DNA from: Planctomycetota bacterium
GTDB lineage: Bacteria; Planctomycetota; Planctomycetia; Isosphaerales; Isosphaeraceae
Reading direction: 5' to 3'
Assembly: GCA_021807585.1 (NCBI GenBank)
Contig: JAKBCQ010000070.1
Location: forward strand, 1 to 8,226
DNA length: 8,226 nucleotides
Shown piece after piece: positions 6,472 to 8,226 of this stretch. The notes under the pieces are model-generated. The model made no database searches. It had not been told where the DNA came from and saw only the letters and a list, made by a program, of their open reading frames with translations. The first letter of the stretch is position 1. Each line of letters opens with the position of its first letter. The position numbers were made by a program, and so were the translations under genes.

Positions 6472-6894
6472 ATGAAGATTCGATGGATTTGTCTGGTCGC
6501 CGCGATCGCCGCGGCGGGGTGCGGCGCCGAGGGGAAAAGCGGCGCGCCGATGCCGACCGGTCAAGAGGCTCGCGCGGCGCTCGAGAAGGCGCTCGACTCA
6601 TGGAAGGCGGGGAAACCTCCGAGTTCGATCGCCGATCAGACCCCCAAGATCGACGTCGTCGATTCTCAATGGAAAGCCGGCGATGTGCTTGAAAGCTACT
6701 CGATCGTCAATGAGAAACAAGGCGAGGGAAACAAGACGTTCGGCGTCAAGTTGACGCTCAAAAAACCTCCCGGGTCGAAGGACGTCGAATACATGGTTCT
6801 CGGCAAAGATCCCGTTCGGATCTATCGCGACGAGGATTTCACCCGAATGCTCAACATGGATAACAACCCCGGCGGTTCGCGATCGCGCCGGTGA
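6472..6894 (+). CDS. Small lipoprotein downstream of DUF1559 gene (paralogue of the one at 3767-4336)
   Basis: Predicted lipoprotein of unknown function, 140 residues. It has a compact lipoprotein signal (MKIRW, then CLVAAIAAAGC) with lipobox AAGC and the lipidated Cys at residue 17. After a short linker, residues 32-123 (EARAALEKAL... to ...YRDEDF) match the efflux-operon lipoprotein without gaps. Shared features are an N-terminal Ala/Leu/Glu-rich helix ending in Trp, AG..L..Y.I in the middle, K-L-x-L, and the closing YxVxGxxPVxxYRxEDF. The tail is short (NPGGSRSRR) and lacks the His-rich end of its paralogue. It lies 97 nt after the DUF1559 stop, behind the stem-loop at 6392-6425, and is probably co-transcribed by read-through. 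Being next to a pseudopilin-like gene suggests an envelope function; the biochemical role is unknown. Confidence 0.85.
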   Translation: MKIRWICLVAAIAAAGCGAEGKSGAPMPTGQEARAALEKALDSWKAGKPPSSIADQTPKIDVVDSQWKAGDVLESYSIVNEKQGEGNKTFGVKLTLKKPPGSKDVEYMVLGKDPVRIYRDEDFTRMLNMDNNPGGSRSRR

Positions 6895-7021
6895 TGATCG
6901 CGCGAATGCGACGTCAATAAAACTTGCCGGCGATAGAATCTCTCTCGCATCTTGAATTGTCTGTGAGAACCGAATTAAAGAGTTCGAATCCGTATTTGAA
7001 TACGCGAATCCCGATTGGGGA

Positions 7022-7061
7022 CGGCGAATCGCTCGATGCGCAATCGGAACCGGATTCGCCG
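7022..7061. repeat. Inverted repeat (9-bp stem) upstream of promoter
   Basis: CGGCGAATC at 7022-7030 is the exact reverse complement of 7053-7061; inside, CGAT (7034-7037) and ATCG (7043-7046) pair as well. It could be a hairpin terminator without a T-run or a regulator site. Confidence 0.5.
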
Positions 7062-7063
7062 AC

Positions 7064-7086
7064 GCGATCCTCGCGGCGATCCTCGC
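7064..7086. repeat. Tandem 11-bp direct repeat with 12-bp period near the -35 position
   Basis: GCGATCCTCGC occurs at 7064-7074 and again at 7076-7086, one base apart. The second copy covers the expected -35 position of the promoter whose -10 is at 7105-7110, as operator repeats often do. Confidence 0.5.
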
Positions 7087-7101
7087 TTTGAAGTAACATT
7101 A

Positions 7102-7110
7102 TGATATAAT
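7102..7110 (+). promoter_or_regulatory. Extended -10 promoter element upstream of enolase-superfamily gene
   Basis: TGATATAAT fits TGN plus TATAAT exactly, the same form as the element before the DUF1559 gene. No clear -35 is present. It is 230 nt before ATG 7340, so the leader would be unusually long. Confidence 0.45.
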
Positions 7111-7339
7111 TGGATTTATTGGAAGTTTGCATGGTTCGGCGCGATCAAGATCGAGGCGATTGTTCCGGCTCGCATCGATGGATCAATCCGTACGGATCGG
7201 AAAGATCGCCGCGTTGCTTTCGCGCGGGATCACGGCTAATCTTTGGTCATGATCCGGCGGCCTATTTGCGAAACTCCCCTTGCGCCGCGGGTCGACCGTT
7301 TAAACCCTGACGACCGGTGTCGGCGAGTTGAATCGATCG

Positions 7340-8226
7340 ATGCAAGAAACTCGGCTTCCGCGCATTGAACGCGTCACCGTGATTCCTCTGGTCGGCGGCA
7401 CCGTCGACGGCGGATGGCCGCAGGGCCACGCCGCGGGCGAGAACCTCCACACGCTGATCGAGGTGTCGACGGAAGACGGTCGAATCGGCGTGGGGAGTTG
7501 TTTCACCTCGGGATCGCTCGTCGCGGGCGCGGTTGAGTTGCTTTGGCCCTTGCTCGCGGGCGAGGCCGTCGAGCCCGAACGCGTGTCGGAGAAGCTTCGC
7601 CAATCTTCGTTCTGGCAGGGACGCGGAGGCGCGGTTGAACACGCGATCAGCGGCGTCGACATCGCCCTCTGGGATCTGTTCGGCAAGATCTGCGATCAGC
7701 CGATTTCGCGTCTGCTCGGAGGGAATTACCGCGATCGCATTCGCCCTTACGCATCGATTCTTTTTGATGAACCCGAGCCGTTGCGCGATCACCTGGAATC
7801 GATCGTCGCGCGCGGCTATAAGGCGATCAAGATGGGTTGGCGACCCTTCGGCCGTCGCAATCGAGCGTTCGACGAACGGCTGGTGCGGACCGCTCGCGAG
7901 ACGGTCGGGCCCGATATCGACTTGATGGTTGATGCGGGGGGGAGCGAACAGTTTTGGCCGCATCGGCTCGCGTGGGCGCGCGAAACCGCGAACATGCTTG
8001 CCGACTTCAACATTGTTTGGTTCGAGGAACCGCTCGCTCCCGATGATCTTGAAGGATATGTTGAATTGACGCGATTTTCGCCCGTGCCGATCGCCGGAGG
8101 CGAGGTGTTGACGCGCCGCCAAGCGTTTCTCCCCTGGCTCACCCGCCGAGCGGTCGACTTCATCCAACCCGATTCGACCAAAAACGGCGGGCTCGGCGAG
8201 TCGCGTCGGATCGCGTGGATGGCGCA
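7340..8226 (+). CDS. Enolase-superfamily enzyme (mandelate racemase/muconate lactonizing type), C-terminus outside window
   Basis: Cytoplasmic Mg-dependent enzyme that abstracts a proton alpha to a carboxylate, as in sugar-acid dehydratases and racemases; the substrate cannot be named. From ATG 7340 the frame is open for 295 codons to the right edge; roughly 80-100 residues of a typical ~380 are missing. The N-terminal capping domain includes HAAGENLHTLIEVSTEDGRIGVG (30-52) and HAISGVDIALWDLFGK (101-116). The barrel has metal ligands D198 (MVDAGG), Glu229/230 (WFEEPL) and E255 (IAGGEVLT), plus QPD at 276-278 where the Asp of the His-Asp dyad normally lies; its His would fall outside. The Lys region reads YKAIKMGWRPFGRR: K164 is present, but the usual K-x-K second Lys is Gly, so the catalytic details differ from mandelate racemase. 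No strong ribosome binding site was seen; in-frame TTG 7328 is an alternative start. Confidence 0.92.
   Translation, partial: MQETRLPRIERVTVIPLVGGTVDGGWPQGHAAGENLHTLIEVSTEDGRIGVGSCFTSGSLVAGAVELLWPLLAGEAVEPERVSEKLRQSSFWQGRGGAVEHAISGVDIALWDLFGKICDQPISRLLGGNYRDRIRPYASILFDEPEPLRDHLESIVARGYKAIKMGWRPFGRRNRAFDERLVRTARETVGPDIDLMVDAGGSEQFWPHRLAWARETANMLADFNIVWFEEPLAPDDLEGYVELTRFSPVPIAGGEVLTRRQAFLPWLTRRAVDFIQPDSTKNGGLGESRRIAWMA

Larger units (their letters stand above)
6895..7339 (+). promoter_or_regulatory. Intergenic region upstream of enolase-superfamily gene, with repeats and an extended -10 box
   Basis: No convincing gene in 445 nt. Visible elements: a near-perfect palindrome CGTATT/AATACG with a 2-nt centre (6991-7004); a 9-bp inverted repeat CGGCGAATC/GATTCGCCG (7022-7030 with 7053-7061) enclosing a smaller CGAT/ATCG stem; an 11-bp tandem repeat GCGATCCTCGC (7064-7074 and 7076-7086); and an extended -10 box at 7102-7110. 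From there a leader of about 220 nt would precede ATG 7340. No terminator was recognised for the lipoprotein gene on the left. Confidence 0.5.

Noticed and set aside
6914..7132. 72-codon minus-strand open frame in the intergenic region
   Set aside because: Lacks a recognisable ribosome binding site or domain and covers the repeats and promoter of the opposite strand; coding cannot be supported.
7262..8167. 301-codon minus-strand open frame
   Set aside because: Antisense to the enolase-superfamily gene, whose metal ligands and motifs are clear.
1..8226. CRISPR arrays, insertion sequences, tRNA or rRNA genes
   Set aside because: No regularly spaced repeats, transposase-like frame with terminal inverted repeats, or RNA gene signatures were seen; the repeated CGATCG words are a composition signature, not an array.

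Overview
The window looks like a chromosomal segment of a planctomycete (Planctomycetota). The best evidence is a DUF1559 prepilin-like protein at 5325-6374, with the N-terminal methylation motif and C-terminal H-P-G-G...DGSVRF signature that are expanded in this phylum. Supporting evidence is the chain of heavy-metal-binding modules on the RND adaptor. The DNA is GC-rich by eye and extraordinarily rich in GATC, mostly as CGATCG. Genus cannot be read from the sequence.

Left part (1-4336, all minus strand): a tightly overlapping operon reading lipoprotein -> CusB-like adaptor -> CusA-like RND pump. The lipoprotein gene overlaps the adaptor start by 23 nt and the adaptor/pump pair shares an ATGA overlap. 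The pump runs off the left edge, and no outer-membrane CusC gene is visible. The operon should export Cu(I)/Ag(I)-like cations from the periplasm. The adaptor appears to lack the lipoyl and alpha-hairpin part. The pump keeps the periplasmic methionines but has lost most of the membrane methionines known from E. coli CusA, and it carries about 40 extra residues that look like two added membrane segments.

Middle (4337-6894, plus strand): a divergent intergenic region, then a small secreted protein of unknown function (4521-4997). A promoter region with an extended -10 box follows, then the DUF1559 pseudopilin-like gene, a strong and unusual set of overlapping inverted repeats (6373-6425), and a second small lipoprotein (6472-6894). 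This lipoprotein is a paralogue of the one heading the metal-efflux operon: 34 identities over 92 ungapped residues by manual alignment. The same lipoprotein family therefore sits beside two unrelated systems.

Right part (6895-8226): a 445-nt intergenic region with a stem-loop, an 11-bp tandem repeat and a second extended -10 box, followed by an enolase-superfamily (mandelate racemase/muconate lactonizing type) enzyme that runs off the right edge. No tRNA, rRNA, CRISPR array or insertion sequence was seen.
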